This document shows, piece by piece, positions 10,483 to 20,754 of a stretch of 64,000 nucleotides of DNA. The notes under the pieces are model-generated. The model did not search any database. It was not told the DNA's origin and saw only the letters and a list, made by a program, of their open reading frames with translations. Every line of letters starts with the position of its first letter. The first letter of the stretch is position 1. The DNA is from Blastomyces gilchristii SLH14081 (Eukaryota > Ascomycota > Eurotiomycetes > Onygenales > Ajellomycetaceae): contig NW_003101671.1 in NCBI RefSeq assembly GCF_000003855.2, positions 1,874,799 to 1,938,798 on the forward strand. Direction: 5' to 3'. A program made the position numbers and the translations under genes.

Positions 10483-11460
10483 ATGCCTGCTGTGGAAGGC
10501 CATACTGGGAAGCTTGTCGGATGCTTCTACTTCACAAAAATAGGCGAACCTGTAAGTATCCTGTTCAACAGGCTTATCACCCCAGAAGGATATTAAAGCT
10601 AAAGACTCAAGCACAATTTCTTACAATATTCTTCACTTGCATGGTCTGGCGAAGGTACAGTTGAGTACACAAACAGTTACTTTAGGCACGGCAGCAAGCA
10701 AAGTGATTCTGGTTTTGAGAGGTATATGGTTCTCTTAGAATGTTCTTTTCATTGTGTAGCTAACGCCTTTTCAGAGATGGACAAAGATTTGACCTCGGAC
10801 CGGAAAATACGGAAAAGAGCAAGCACCCGAGCGATACAAGAAAATGCAGAACTCAACAAAAGAACCGACAGATCTCAGGATCAAGATGACGACCAAATCA
10901 CGGCTCATGATCTATTGAACAAAATACGGGGGAAAAGCCAAACCAAGGAAGGATATGTTCAAAGAGCAGTTCGCCAACGTCTGAGACTCTACTGCTGCGG
11001 ATGTGAGGAGGATGTTAGCGGTGGGGGAGAATGTCAACAATGTGGCCATACATCGTGTCTGGTGTGCTTGCACGAAAGGAGACTGCGTAGGGAAAGATCT
11101 GTTGACCGATCACACGAACCGAACCAAGCGAATAGACGCCATGATGCTCAGACAAACAACCAAACACGCGCAGTCCCGGCGACCCTTAGCCAAGCTATCA
11201 AGATCGATGAAGACCCGGAAACAGAAACAGACTCTGTGCTCTATATGTTGCCTTATTCTAAACTGAAGCGGAAACTGAGAGAGCAACAACAAAAACAGCA
11301 GACCTGGGTTAATCGAGCCATCAAGTGCTGCTCCTGCGAAGTAACTGGCTCGGCGGTCAACAAATGCGCATGTGGGCATGAGTATTGCGGAATATGCTTT
11401 CATTATAACTTGCTGGTTAATTCACGGACTTTCGGATCAACAATTTTTCCGACAGCTTAA
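10483..11460 (+). CDS. Protein with two CCxC...CxC-G-H zinc-ribbon motifs, 305 aa
   Basis: Exon 1 is 10483-10551 (MPAVEGHTGKLVGCFYFTKI) and exon 2 is 10612-11460. The 60-nt intron has a GTAAGT donor, and the frame is open across it. A shorter form starting at 10726 or 10777 is possible. The middle is charged and low in complexity. Two Cys/His clusters share one pattern, C-C-x-C-x(8-10)-C-x(1-2)-C-G-H-x2-C-x2-C: residues near 108-131 (CCGCEEDVSGGGECQQCGHT) and near 263-285 (CCSCEVTGSAVNKCACGHEY). Each can hold a zinc ion. Many small fungal proteins carry similar CCxC ribbons of unknown role, and I infer a binding or regulatory function only. The last residues come from a segment (11432-11455) found again beyond the transposon at 9675-9698. 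The gene looks intact and lies in an accessory zone. Confidence 0.65.
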
Positions 11461-11860
11461 GCACACAGAATGCCTTCATAAAAAAGCTTCTCTAGATTTT
11501 GACCCTATCAGCTTTCAAGCCAGTTACAATATTTCAAGATGTAGAATGTATATTGCAATAGGTTAGGTCCGCTGTCTACTGACAGCACAGCTAATTATGA
11601 CTACTCTTTGTGTGTTTCGTTCACCGAGAGATAATTGAGGGGCCATGCAAATATCATCTACTCTTAACATTCCAAAGGTGATAAGAAGCGGTTCTTGCCT
11701 CCATTGACATCCCCTTAAAATATTTCCCACAAGCCAACCCGGCAGATTTTGTCTTGCAGAGATGATGAGTTCCACACCTGTCCATTCTCTCTGTGCTAAG
11801 AAATTTCAGGAGCTCAATTCTCTTGGTGTGAGACAGTCAATCACATGTTCAGCTCATCAG
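11461..11860. other. No gene recognised
   Basis: Mixed-composition spacer with no domain in any frame. Confidence 0.5.
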
Positions 11861-12016
11861 TGAAGATATTGTGATAGAAATTTCACTGGTTGTTCAACCT
11901 GCAAAGCAAGGCATGTCAAATGTGATGAAGCATCACCTGCATGTTGCAACTGCATAAAAAGGAGTTGCGCTGCGATGGTGCAAGACTCTACAGATTCGTT
12001 AACCCCGGTTCTGTAA
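11861..12016 (+). pseudogene. Relic of a Zn2Cys6 DNA-binding domain
   Basis: One frame reads YCDRNFTGCSTCKARHVKCD, then EASPACCNCIKRSC, and ends at a TAA (12014-12016). The CxxC-KARHVK-C half and the PACCNC half fit a fungal binuclear zinc cluster (C-x2-C-x6-C ... C-x2-C), but the last Cys spacing is short and a TGA lies just upstream in frame (11860-11862). No regulator body follows; a copia LTR begins 65 bases downstream. This is a fragment of a transcription factor gene. Confidence 0.55.
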
Positions 12017-12080
12017 AGGGAGAGTATAAAGCTTTCAGAGGGAAAACAGATCATCAGATTCAAACAACAGTGTCTCCAGC

Positions 12081-12345
12081 TGTCGGAATGGTATCTCGGA
12101 TGAATATGTCGGAAACATATGAATCTTATGTGCATCAAGATCTACTTCTTATATTATCCGTACACTATCTATTATATCTAATTCCATACAAAAGATAGAG
12201 CTATTTATAGTAAAACAAATGTGCGAGCCAAGAGAGCTAGCATTAGTAAGTATTAGATGAGTATTGTAGTAAGCTGATGATAAGAAAAATAGTAGTAATA
12301 CAATGTTGATGATGTTCATAGTGTATGACCTCTTATTTCCTGACA
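12081..12345 (-). repeat. Copia LTR (265 bp), minus orientation
   Basis: It starts with TGTC at 12345 and ends CGACA at 12081 in element orientation. It shares an ATAATATAAGAAG segment with the 5' LTR at 36942-37224 that is missing from the 3' LTR at 40164-40420. Confidence 0.85.
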
Positions 12346-12760
12346 CACCCCCTTCAGTGAATGTAACATGTAAAAGGAAGTGTAAATAAAGCTGCAAGGA
12401 AATAGTCATAGAAGGAGTGTAGATGAATCTGCAGAGATTACATCAAGATAGATCATTTATACCATTTATTCTGCTTGCGCATTGATGATATCTGATATAT
12501 CAACTAGGAGTCTAGGCCTAACATCTTGACGAATTCTGTATGTTTCTGGCGTGGCAGAACCTTAGTGAGGCCATCCGCTGGCATCTGGGCCGTAGGCACC
12601 CAATCAACTGTAATATCGCTGAATTGGACAGGTTCTCAGATTCTTCGCGATGTGGGTGTTTTTAAGATATTTGACTAGTTGATCTCTTTCATCTGTGTAA
12701 GCTGATCTCGCAAATGTGGCCCGTGCCACTACCTAGGAAGTAGAAAACTTGACCTGTGCT
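12081..12760 (-). mobile_element. 3' end of a Ty1/copia element with LTR, truncated
   Basis: 12081-12345 is an LTR on the minus strand, starting TGTCAGGAAATAAGAGGTCA and ending in CGACA. A polypurine tract (complement of 12346-12356) precedes it in the element. 12357-12760 matches the 3' coding end of the element at 36942-40420. In minus frames it gives ITVDWVPTAQMPADGLTK and LPRQKHTEFVKMLGL, the typical C-terminus of copia RNase H. No second LTR is seen, so this is a truncated copy. It is in the opposite orientation to the 37-40 kb element. Confidence 0.85.
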
Positions 12761-13306
12761 CTCACACCCTCTAAGGCAATGACGTCATACAAATAGAACC
12801 TCTCCGCAGTATTTTGAACAGCGAATCTACAGTGAAATCAAACATCTAGAGCAGCCAGGGAAGAATTGTGTTAATTGTGTTACCTACAAACATGGCAAGC
12901 TTTCCACAAGGTCAGGGATACGAGTTTCTCTGCTTTTGTATCCCATCCCCTCGCCATTACGGCCAGGGTCATTCATGTCCCGACCACCTGACCTGACCGG
13001 CTCGGCAACAGCGTCCGGTAGGTAAACGTCAATCCACTGCATATAAGATGCATACACACATCAACCTACATCTCTCTTCTGATTCTTAGACAAGGGAGAC
13101 TCAAATTTATTCCTATTCCCAGAGATATTGCTGCCCAGGCCCTACTTCAGGAAAGAATTCGGATAGCGGGTAGATATTGAATTGACCAGGGTAATCCAGT
13201 TTTATGATATATACTAGCTATCTTGCATGGGTCCGGGCATCAATTTCTGAGAGAGAAGGAAAAAAAGAAAAACCAAAAAGCACAAGAAGAAATATTCACA
13301 GGCACC
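12761..13306. other. Upstream region of the EthD/hydrolase gene
   Basis: No coding sequence is recognised. GC rises to normal here. The last 100 bases form an A-rich leader with an in-frame ATG at 13223, but ATG 13307 has the better context (CACCATGG). Confidence 0.5.
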
Positions 13307-15103
13307 ATGGCACCCGGGCTACTCTACATAACAATGCAGCCGAGAGACGACCTCTCCCCGGCCAAATTCCATGACTGGTACAACAACGAGCACGGCCCAA
13401 GCCGCCTTCGTCTCCCCTTCATCACGAACGGTTTCCGCTTCCGCGCCACAGACACTGTGAATGGCTCGTCCAGCTCGAGCCACCCATTATCCCCTGAATG
13501 GCTTGCCATCTACGACGTCACGGACATGGCCGAGTTAAAGTGTGAGCCTTACCTGCGGCTGCGCCGTGACGAGATCAAGAGCAAGCGCGAAAAGGAAGTG
13601 ATGGCGAAGATCACGATTGATAGACGGTTGTATGACTTTGTTGAGAGCAAGGAGGTGGAGGGGTATGTGCCCCTGGATGCATTGACAGAGGGAGAAGCGG
13701 AGGCTGAGGCAGAGGGAAAGAAAAACAAAAGGGTTCTCGTGGCAATTATCCAGACCCTGTACCCGGACCAGGAAGAGGAGTTCAACAAATGGTACCGCGA
13801 GGAACATCTACCTCTCCTCTCCAGGGTGCCCGGGTGGCTGCGGACAAGACGCTTCGTGAGCTCCGCCGTCGAACCCACGGCGGTCAGAGAATATCTCTCA
13901 TTACACGAGTATGAGTCCCACGATGGACCCAGCGGGCCTGAGTTAAAAGCTGTAAACGCTACCCCCTGGCGCGAACGGGTTATGGCAAACATGGTCAAGG
14001 ACCGCTCTAGACGAGTTTACGAACACTACTACACCTTTACCGCCGCGCCGCGGGATCTAGCATCTCTCTCTGCCGAGACAGAAAAGGGAGCGACTACCCC
14101 CTTCCTAGCCCCGGATGGCCTTACTAAAACCTTCCCCACGTCATCAACATCCTCCTCCTCCGAACCCGCCGTCCCCGCCATCCAATCATACATCAAGACA
14201 CCGGACGGCGTCACCCTCCCCTACCGCCTCGAAGGCTCCACAAACCCTAACGCGCCCCTCATCATCCTCAGCAACAGCATCCTAACCCACTACAGAATCT
14301 GGGACGACTTCATCGCCACCTTCTTCTCCCCCTCCTCCTCTTTTTACCCTTCCAACCGCCAGTACAGAATCCTCCGCTACCTCACCCGCGGTCGCTCATC
14401 CAACTGCGGCCAGCAACCAATAACGCTCGACGTGCTGGCCGCAGATATAATAACCATCCTCGACGCCCTGCGTGTGCCCAAAGCCGCTGCCCTCATCGGC
14501 GTGAGCCTCGGCGGTGCGACGGTGCTGAACACCGCGCTGAAATACCCTGAGCGTGTGGGGACGTTCATCGCCTGTGACACGAACGCGAAGAGTCCTGATG
14601 AGAATAGCAAGGTGTGGGCGGAGAGGATTGCGCTGGCGGAGGCGGAGGGGGCGCTGGCGGCGTATACGGATGAGCCGATTGTTGGGGGGCAGTTGGCAGA
14701 GGTCACCGTCCGCAGATGGTTTGTTAGGGGGGGAACTTGTGATGGAGGAAAGGGGGAGTTGGAGGGAAGGTTTCGGCGGGTTAAGGAGATGGTTAAGGAC
14801 AATAGTTTGGGGGGGTTTAGGAGGGTTGCGGAGGCTTTATTTCAGTATGATCTGCGGGAGGAAATGGGGAGGTATAGAGGGGCAAAGGGGGCATTTTTGG
14901 TCGGGGATGAGGATGGGGTGTTGCCTAAGACTATGAGGGAAATGGTTGGGATGATGGGGAGGGGTGATGCCAGGAAGGAGTCAGAGCCAGCGGCGGAGTT
15001 TTTGGTGGTGGAGGGCGCGGGGCACTTGCCGATGGTGGAGAAGCCGGAGAGGTTTGAGGAGTTGGTTAGTGGGTTTCTGGGGCAGAGAGAGGTAGGTAGG
15101 TAA
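13307..15103 (+). CDS. Fusion of two EthD-like barrels and an alpha/beta hydrolase (enol-lactonase type), 598 aa
   Basis: A single-exon gene. ATG 13307 (CACCATGG) is chosen over the in-frame ATG 13223, which would add 28 low-complexity residues. The N-terminal part holds two related dimeric alpha+beta barrel (EthD-like) units: residues about 4-115 (LLYITMQPRDDLSPAKFHDW, with YNNEHGPSRLRLP) and about 141-250 (VAIIQTLYPDQEEEFNKWYR, with EEHLPLLSRVPGW). From about 291 to the end it is an alpha/beta hydrolase like 3-oxoadipate enol-lactonase. The visible catalytic triad is Ser400 in IGVSLGG, Asp534 in VGDEDGVLP and His573 in GAGHLPMVEKPERF. I infer a role in breakdown of aromatic or polyketide-like compounds, with the barrels binding or isomerising the substrate. 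No pathway partner lies beside it. The ORF switches from C-rich to G-rich near 14545. Confidence 0.85.
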   Translation: MAPGLLYITMQPRDDLSPAKFHDWYNNEHGPSRLRLPFITNGFRFRATDTVNGSSSSSHPLSPEWLAIYDVTDMAELKCEPYLRLRRDEIKSKREKEVMAKITIDRRLYDFVESKEVEGYVPLDALTEGEAEAEAEGKKNKRVLVAIIQTLYPDQEEEFNKWYREEHLPLLSRVPGWLRTRRFVSSAVEPTAVREYLSLHEYESHDGPSGPELKAVNATPWRERVMANMVKDRSRRVYEHYYTFTAAPRDLASLSAETEKGATTPFLAPDGLTKTFPTSSTSSSSEPAVPAIQSYIKTPDGVTLPYRLEGSTNPNAPLIILSNSILTHYRIWDDFIATFFSPSSSFYPSNRQYRILRYLTRGRSSNCGQQPITLDVLAADIITILDALRVPKAAALIGVSLGGATVLNTALKYPERVGTFIACDTNAKSPDENSKVWAERIALAEAEGALAAYTDEPIVGGQLAEVTVRRWFVRGGTCDGGKGELEGRFRRVKEMVKDNSLGGFRRVAEALFQYDLREEMGRYRGAKGAFLVGDEDGVLPKTMREMVGMMGRGDARKESEPAAEFLVVEGAGHLPMVEKPERFEELVSGFLGQREVGR

Positions 15104-15156
15104 ATTAATAAATAGGCGAAGATGAAGATAGGGGAATACCCCTGGATTATGGTATT

Positions 15157-15204
<48 letters not shown>

Positions 15205-15795
15205 GGCCAGGGATCTTTCATGATATAATCCTATTGATGCATCATGGTTTATTATTTTGATGACTCTCTCAACCTCTTGAGTTGAGTCTCTTCTAATATC
15301 CTCAACCGTCTATTGCTATGCAGCGTGGTAGAGAACGTCTGGCAGAAAGAACAAAAGTCGAATTCACTCACTGTCGTTGTCTAATAGCAGTTCGGTCGTG
15401 TTTGTATCGGGATCAGGGCGCATGCGCATATAAACAAATCTACCCCCTCTTTTTCAATGAACTCTTGAAAGATAGGAAGAAAACCACAAAGGAGCAAGAT
15501 AATGCTAAAATATTTCACCTGTAAAATGGAAAGCCATACAAAAAACGACAAGAAAAAAGAAAAGCTATTAGTTTTACAGAACAGCAGTAAAACAACGATT
15601 AGACGCACAAACAGACAAAAACAATAAAACAAAGAAGAACCCCAGCGCCGGTTTATTTGATTTATATCATCTCGTTTCAAATCAATACTCCCATATCAAT
15701 CCCCTCCCACGATCGTCCGTCCGTCAAGAGGAGGAGAAAATAATAAACAAAGCTCCCACACCCTAGAAAAAAGAAAAACCGGAATAGGCAGAATG
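15104..15795. other. Convergent intergenic region with a 42-T run
   Basis: 15159-15200 is an uninterrupted run of 42 T. The rest is A-rich 3' flank of the two converging genes. Nothing else is seen. Confidence 0.7.
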
Positions 15796-16400
15796 TTATG
15801 ATCCCTTCCCCGCTTCGACCTTTTTTAGCTCCTCCCTACAAGCAAAACTCAAGAACATAGCCTTGTGTCAGCAAAGATAGAGAACGGCAAATATATAAAA
15901 AAAAAGAATGATACAACAGCAGCTGGCCAAGGTGGGAGAGGGGGGGGGGAGAATGGCATCCGTACTTTAGCTGTTTCGAGAAATCCTCATTGTTGTCATC
16001 GTCGTCCCAGCTCTCCTCCCAGAGGTGGTTGGTGGTGTCTCCGCCAGACGCGAAGCCGGTTGTTTCAGCTTCTTCTTGAGGCCAGTCTATAGTGGAAGGA
16101 ATGAAAAAGAAGGGAAATTAGCATTTTGCACTGGAGATAGATTGAGGAACGTATATAGGCACATGGATATATATCAAGGGGATCGAGATGCTTCGTTTCG
16201 GGCACCCATGAGATCGTGGAGTAAAATTGCGGAGAAGAAAGGCCACTTGCTGGGGGAGAGAGGGAGGAAATACCTTCGACTGGGAAATCTTCAAACTCGT
16301 CATCTTCTTCTAGGACGGCGGGCTTCTGCTGTTGAGTCTGGGGTGCAGCATCAGGTTGTTTTTGGCTTGTGGATTGCGTTGATGTGGCTTGGGCGGACAT
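15796..16400 (-). CDS. SEM1: SEM1/DSS1, 26S proteasome lid and TREX-2 subunit, 95 aa
   Basis: Three exons: 16400-16274, 16086-15966 and 15835-15796. All junctions are GT-AG and the frame is kept. The product has a Gln/Thr-rich N-terminus, then the two conserved acidic-aromatic blocks of the family, LEEDDEFEDFPVEG and HLWEESWDDDDNNEDFSKQL, and a Lys-rich C-terminal helix (EELKKVEAGKGS). This disordered acidic protein stabilises the proteasome lid, and also TREX-2 mRNA export complexes and BRCA2-like proteins in other eukaryotes. The first intron (187 nt) is long for this window. The gene is divergent from IML2. Confidence 0.92.
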
Positions 16401-17342
16401 GGTTGGAGATTTTGCTGTTTGGGGTAGGCGGGGATTGAGAATGAGGCTTTCTGCTCCTGGGTGATTGCTTGACTATGTTTTAGATGTGGAGTACGGTATC
16501 GCCGGTGGTAAGTACTAGGAGAGATGTGCTAAATTATTTTTGTGCCGTGTTGGAGAGCTTTGAAGATGCAATATTTATACCACGGTATGATGCGTGATAT
16601 GACTTCCGGGATGATGCGAAGTCGATTTGATATCATGTGACTGTTTGCACCTCAGGATGATAAACATGCCAAGATCTATCGTTCTACAGCGTAGTTAATA
16701 TATTACAACTGACAACACGACAAGAACTATGACGCTCAAGGTACGCTTTTGTCCGATACGAGTTTTTAAGGTCGATAGAATAAAGCCCTACAAGAAAAAC
16801 TTTTTAAAAGGACGCCAGAGCTGGGCTCTAGACATTTAAAGGGAAGCAGAGCGATGCATTCAAGAAAACTCCAAGTTGCGTTGATGAGCTTCGATGTACC
16901 CCCATGCCATGTACGGTAATTACAGCCGCACACCACCCAGCTCCAGGCTTCCTTCTGACACCGGACTAGACTACTTTCTCCGCCGCAAAACCCGGCTGCG
17001 TTCGCTATCTTCCCTCAACTTCCTTCTTTTCTTTCTTTCTTCCTGCTTCTTCTCGCGATTCTCTCTCTCCTTTCTCTTCCCTGTATGCGGGCAATTCTGA
17101 GACAGTGCTATCTTGTCCACGTATGCTCTCCCTCTACAATGCTTGACCCGTCGTGAGCTATATATAGATAGACTCGTGTGCCTCTAGTTCCTTCGGCTAC
17201 GGGTCACGCCATTTTTTATCTCATGGGATACCCACACCTTTTTTGAGCTCTTTCTCTTCTGTTTGTTCATTTCCGTCCGTTGTACAAGGTCTTTGCAGCT
17301 TCAATTGTCCTATATCCGCCCCTTTCTCCGTCAAAAGACGCC
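16401..17342. other. Divergent promoter region SEM1 / IML2
   Basis: 942 bases with no gene. Pyrimidine-rich stretches (TTCTTTTCTTTCTTTC) near 17025-17080 are typical of fungal promoters and leaders. Confidence 0.6.
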
Positions 17343-20080
17343 ATGTTTCGAGTGGGAACATGGCTGTACAACAAGGCAGCTCCGACGAGCGTCTCCACGC
17401 AGTCGCTTGATGCACTGGCAGAGTCACAAGATCGTAAGTTGTTACGGCCTCCTATACGGAGTACAGCTCTCTGGGATCTTAGTTCAGTAGCTGACACAGC
17501 TGTTTTGCGTCAATTGGCATATGAAGTTGAGAGTGCTCTTCGAGGTATTTAGATCTTCGGCCCCCCTCGGCCCCCGCAAGAACACACCAAACAACTCCTT
17601 GAGATCAACTCATGCTGACACGGTGCCTATGCAGCTGCTACTTACATCATGAACGATGACGTTGACGCTGCTGAAGAGGGTCTAAACAAGGGTGATTCTT
17701 CTTTCCATAAGGTGTGTATGCACGACGGGTTGTCAAGGATATGTTTGCGGGGGATAATGGGTTTTGGTTCCTCCGTTTCTGGAAGCAAAGATTAATACAA
17801 TGGGTGTTTCTATGTGTCGTTGTATAGCTTGGAAAAGGAATCGTCTCGTTCGTGCGGGCTACATTGGGTTTTGAGCAGGAAATCATGCGCCTTGGTATAG
17901 TTGCCCGCCTCTGTCGTTTCCGCTGTCTCATCCTTATAATGTTTTCTATCCAGCGGGCGAACGGCTATCTGAGGCGGAAACGTCCGCGTCAAACGATTAC
18001 CATAAAGCTCAACATAATTCCCATGCCCGCAATGCGTACCGGTCGCCGATTTATAATCCTGGGACTGAATATCTTCTATGCCGAAGTATGGCGCAGCTTA
18101 TGGCTGCTCTGGTTGGAATCCTTAACGAAAGCCTAACGGAGAGCATCAAGGCTTTCTACAAACTAAGGAAAGCGTACATCGCATTAGATAGTATAATGCA
18201 AATGGAGGAGAAATATCTGCAAGCGGAAGCTACAAGGAAGATGGCCTCCTCGACCATCTCGTTGTCGCCTAGCCTCCCTCTTGCATTGTCCACGGAGCCG
18301 TCAGAAAATGGAAAGCACAAGCTAAAAACTCCTGGAATAGAAGCCGACAGGGCTTCAGACTCCATGCTCAAAAATTCACATTCGTCACGCAATGAAACTC
18401 CTATACCCTCAGTTCAGAGTGGCGAGCGAAGACTTACCAACGATTTTGCGGCGCTCTCTCTTGCGGAAGCTGAAAAACTATCGTCACGGCCTTCTGAGAG
18501 CCTTTCATCCTCATCACCACATCTGGACCACGATCCCGATTCAGATTTATTTACAAATCCTGTGGATGTATTTGTCCATTCCGGCGCGAACCTCTGCTTT
18601 GGGCTTTTGCTGCTCCTTATCTCGATGGTTCCGCCTGCATTTTCAAAATTGCTCTATATTGTGGGCTTTAGAGGAGATCGAACCCGTGGTCTTCAGATGC
18701 TATGGCAAGCTAGCAAATTCAATAATTTAAATGGTGCCATTGCCGGTCTGGCCCTGCTAGCGTACTATAATGGGTTTATTCGAAATTGCGACATCATCGA
18801 CGACTCTCCAAATGAAACCGAAGACGGCACGGACAGCTATTCGGAACGTCGACTCTCTACTTTATTGTCAGAAATGAGGAATCGATTTCCCCATAGCCAT
18901 CTCTGGCTCTTGGAGGAATCTCTAATGCAAGGGGCAAAGAAAAACTTGACCTCTGCCCTAGCGCTACTCTCGGGCGATACCAAAAGCCCTCTGAAGCAGG
19001 TTGAAGCGTTGTGTGTGTTCGAAAAGAGTTTGAATGCTATGCATCTTCATAAATATGAATTGTGTGCGGAATCATTTATAGAAGTAAGGAGTCCAAACCA
19101 GCCGCATCCCCACATTCACCTTTAATCTCCGGACTATTTATAAACCTCCCTGACTTATTACCGTCTAGTGCGCTGACCTCAATTCGTGGTCCCGAGCTTT
19201 ATATTATTACATTGCCGCATCAGCTCATCTTGCCATCTACCGGCAGAATGCTCAGGATTCGCCTTCTCTGGCCAAGGAGCATGCTGCCAAAGCCGTTGAG
19301 TTATTCCAAAAGGCTCCATCCCAAGCAGGCAAAAAGAAATTTATGGCACGTCAACTTCCCTTTGATGTATTCGTGGCCCGGAAAATTTCAAAATGGGAAT
19401 CACGTGCCAAGGAATGGAATGTCGACTTTATCGACGCGATCGGCGTAGACCCGTTTGAAGAAATGATCTACTTTTGGAACGGCCACAGTCGCATGAACAA
19501 GGAAGAGCTTGAAAATTCTCTGAGATGCTTAGAGTGGTCAGAGAGCAAGCATAACAAACACTGGGATCGTGAAAGTACAGACGAGCGTGCCATTTTAGCT
19601 CTCCTCCGCGCTTCCATATTGCGTTTCCTGAGAAGACACGATGAGTCGAAGAAACTATTACAGTCCCAGATCCTCGTGTACGACAGGGCGACATTCAAAG
19701 GCCATCTTAAAGATGACTGGACTTGCCCAACCGCACACTATGAGATGGCAGCAAATTTGTGGATGGAACGCTACGCGTATCGCCCACTTTGTTCCACACC
19801 AGCAGATGACCCTGCCAATTCTCCAAGTCGGCCTGAATCCACCTCGGCAACAGACGACCCCAACTCTTCATCGAAACCGTCAACTCCAGTTTCCTCCGAG
19901 CATATCCCCCGCTCAAACGAAAGCGTAGAAGCCCATGACCGGCGTAAAGTTTGCGAGTGCAGAGAGTGGATTGACAAGGTTGCGAAATGGGAAACGTATG
20001 AACTAGACGCCAGGGTCGGTCTCAAAGTTACCATGGCGGAGGAGACGTTACGGAAATTTGAAGCGGCCAATGCAAGCTAA
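17343..20080 (+). CDS. IML2: IML2-family protein, 776 aa, six exons
   Basis: Exons: 17343-17433, 17491-17544, 17635-17711, 17828-17894, 17954-19083 and 19169-20080. All have GT-AG borders and the frame is open throughout. The product starts MFRVGTWLYNKAAPTS and contains the family blocks IMNDDVDAAEEGLNKGDSSF, HKLGKGIVSFVRATLGFEQE and AQLMAALVGILNESLTESIK, followed by TPR-like helices (ALYYYIAASAHLAIYRQ). Iml2 proteins act at the mitochondrial outer membrane, cytosol and nucleus, and are linked in yeast to inclusion-body clearance together with lipid droplets. Length agrees with other filamentous fungi. Exon 2 has two AG acceptors nine bases apart (17490 and 17499), both in frame, so two isoforms differing by three residues are possible. 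Confidence 0.92.
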
Positions 20081-20754
20081 GAGAGATGTTCCCTCTCTTT
20101 TGATCTTGATATTTTATTTTCTATATTTTTGTTTCTTTCTTGGGTGCTTGTTTTCTCATTATTTTTGGTCCCTGTTGTCTCCCCGGTTCCTTTCCTTTTC
20201 GTTTTGTTTCCCAAGTCCCTTTGTGTATGACGCCTTAGGTGGGGATGCGGCTTTGTTACGGACTGTTTTTCCCCTGCTTTCTCCGGCTTCTTCCCGTCTC
20301 AAGTCCGAGTACAGACAGACAGAACATACCTTCGGGGCCCCACATGCCCCCGAAGGAACAGGCTATGACGTCTGCAACTTCTTTAAATAGTTCGCGCCTT
20401 GATGTCTGCAATATATAGGGAACTTTCGCTCCTATGGTATGGTTCTTTCTTCTCATTTCTAATTCAGCGTTTTGTGTCAAGCATATAAAATCTCACTCGG
20501 TCTTTCACCGAAGACAAAAGACAACCTTGATCGCCAGGGGCTACGCCTAAACAAGTCGATAAACTCTATTCCCGATTAGCCCACCTCCAGCCGACTTACA
20601 GCGCATAATCATTCGATCTCCTGGGTGCAATAATCTCAGAGACATATCTCCAATTTCTCCAAGCCCTCGCTATCCCCATCTTAAACTCTTTCTACCCACG
20701 TCCCTCGTCTTAAATATTGCAAGGCACTCTACCACCCTGAAACTTGAAAACGAG
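20081..20754. other. Intergenic, 3' flank of IML2 and promoter of the MFS gene
   Basis: T-rich directly after the IML2 stop, with C/T-rich sequence before the next start. No gene seen. Confidence 0.6.

Noticed and set aside
13535..14802. Several minus-strand open frames across the hydrolase gene
   Set aside because: They are antisense shadows of a plus-strand ORF that has clear domains and catalytic motifs.
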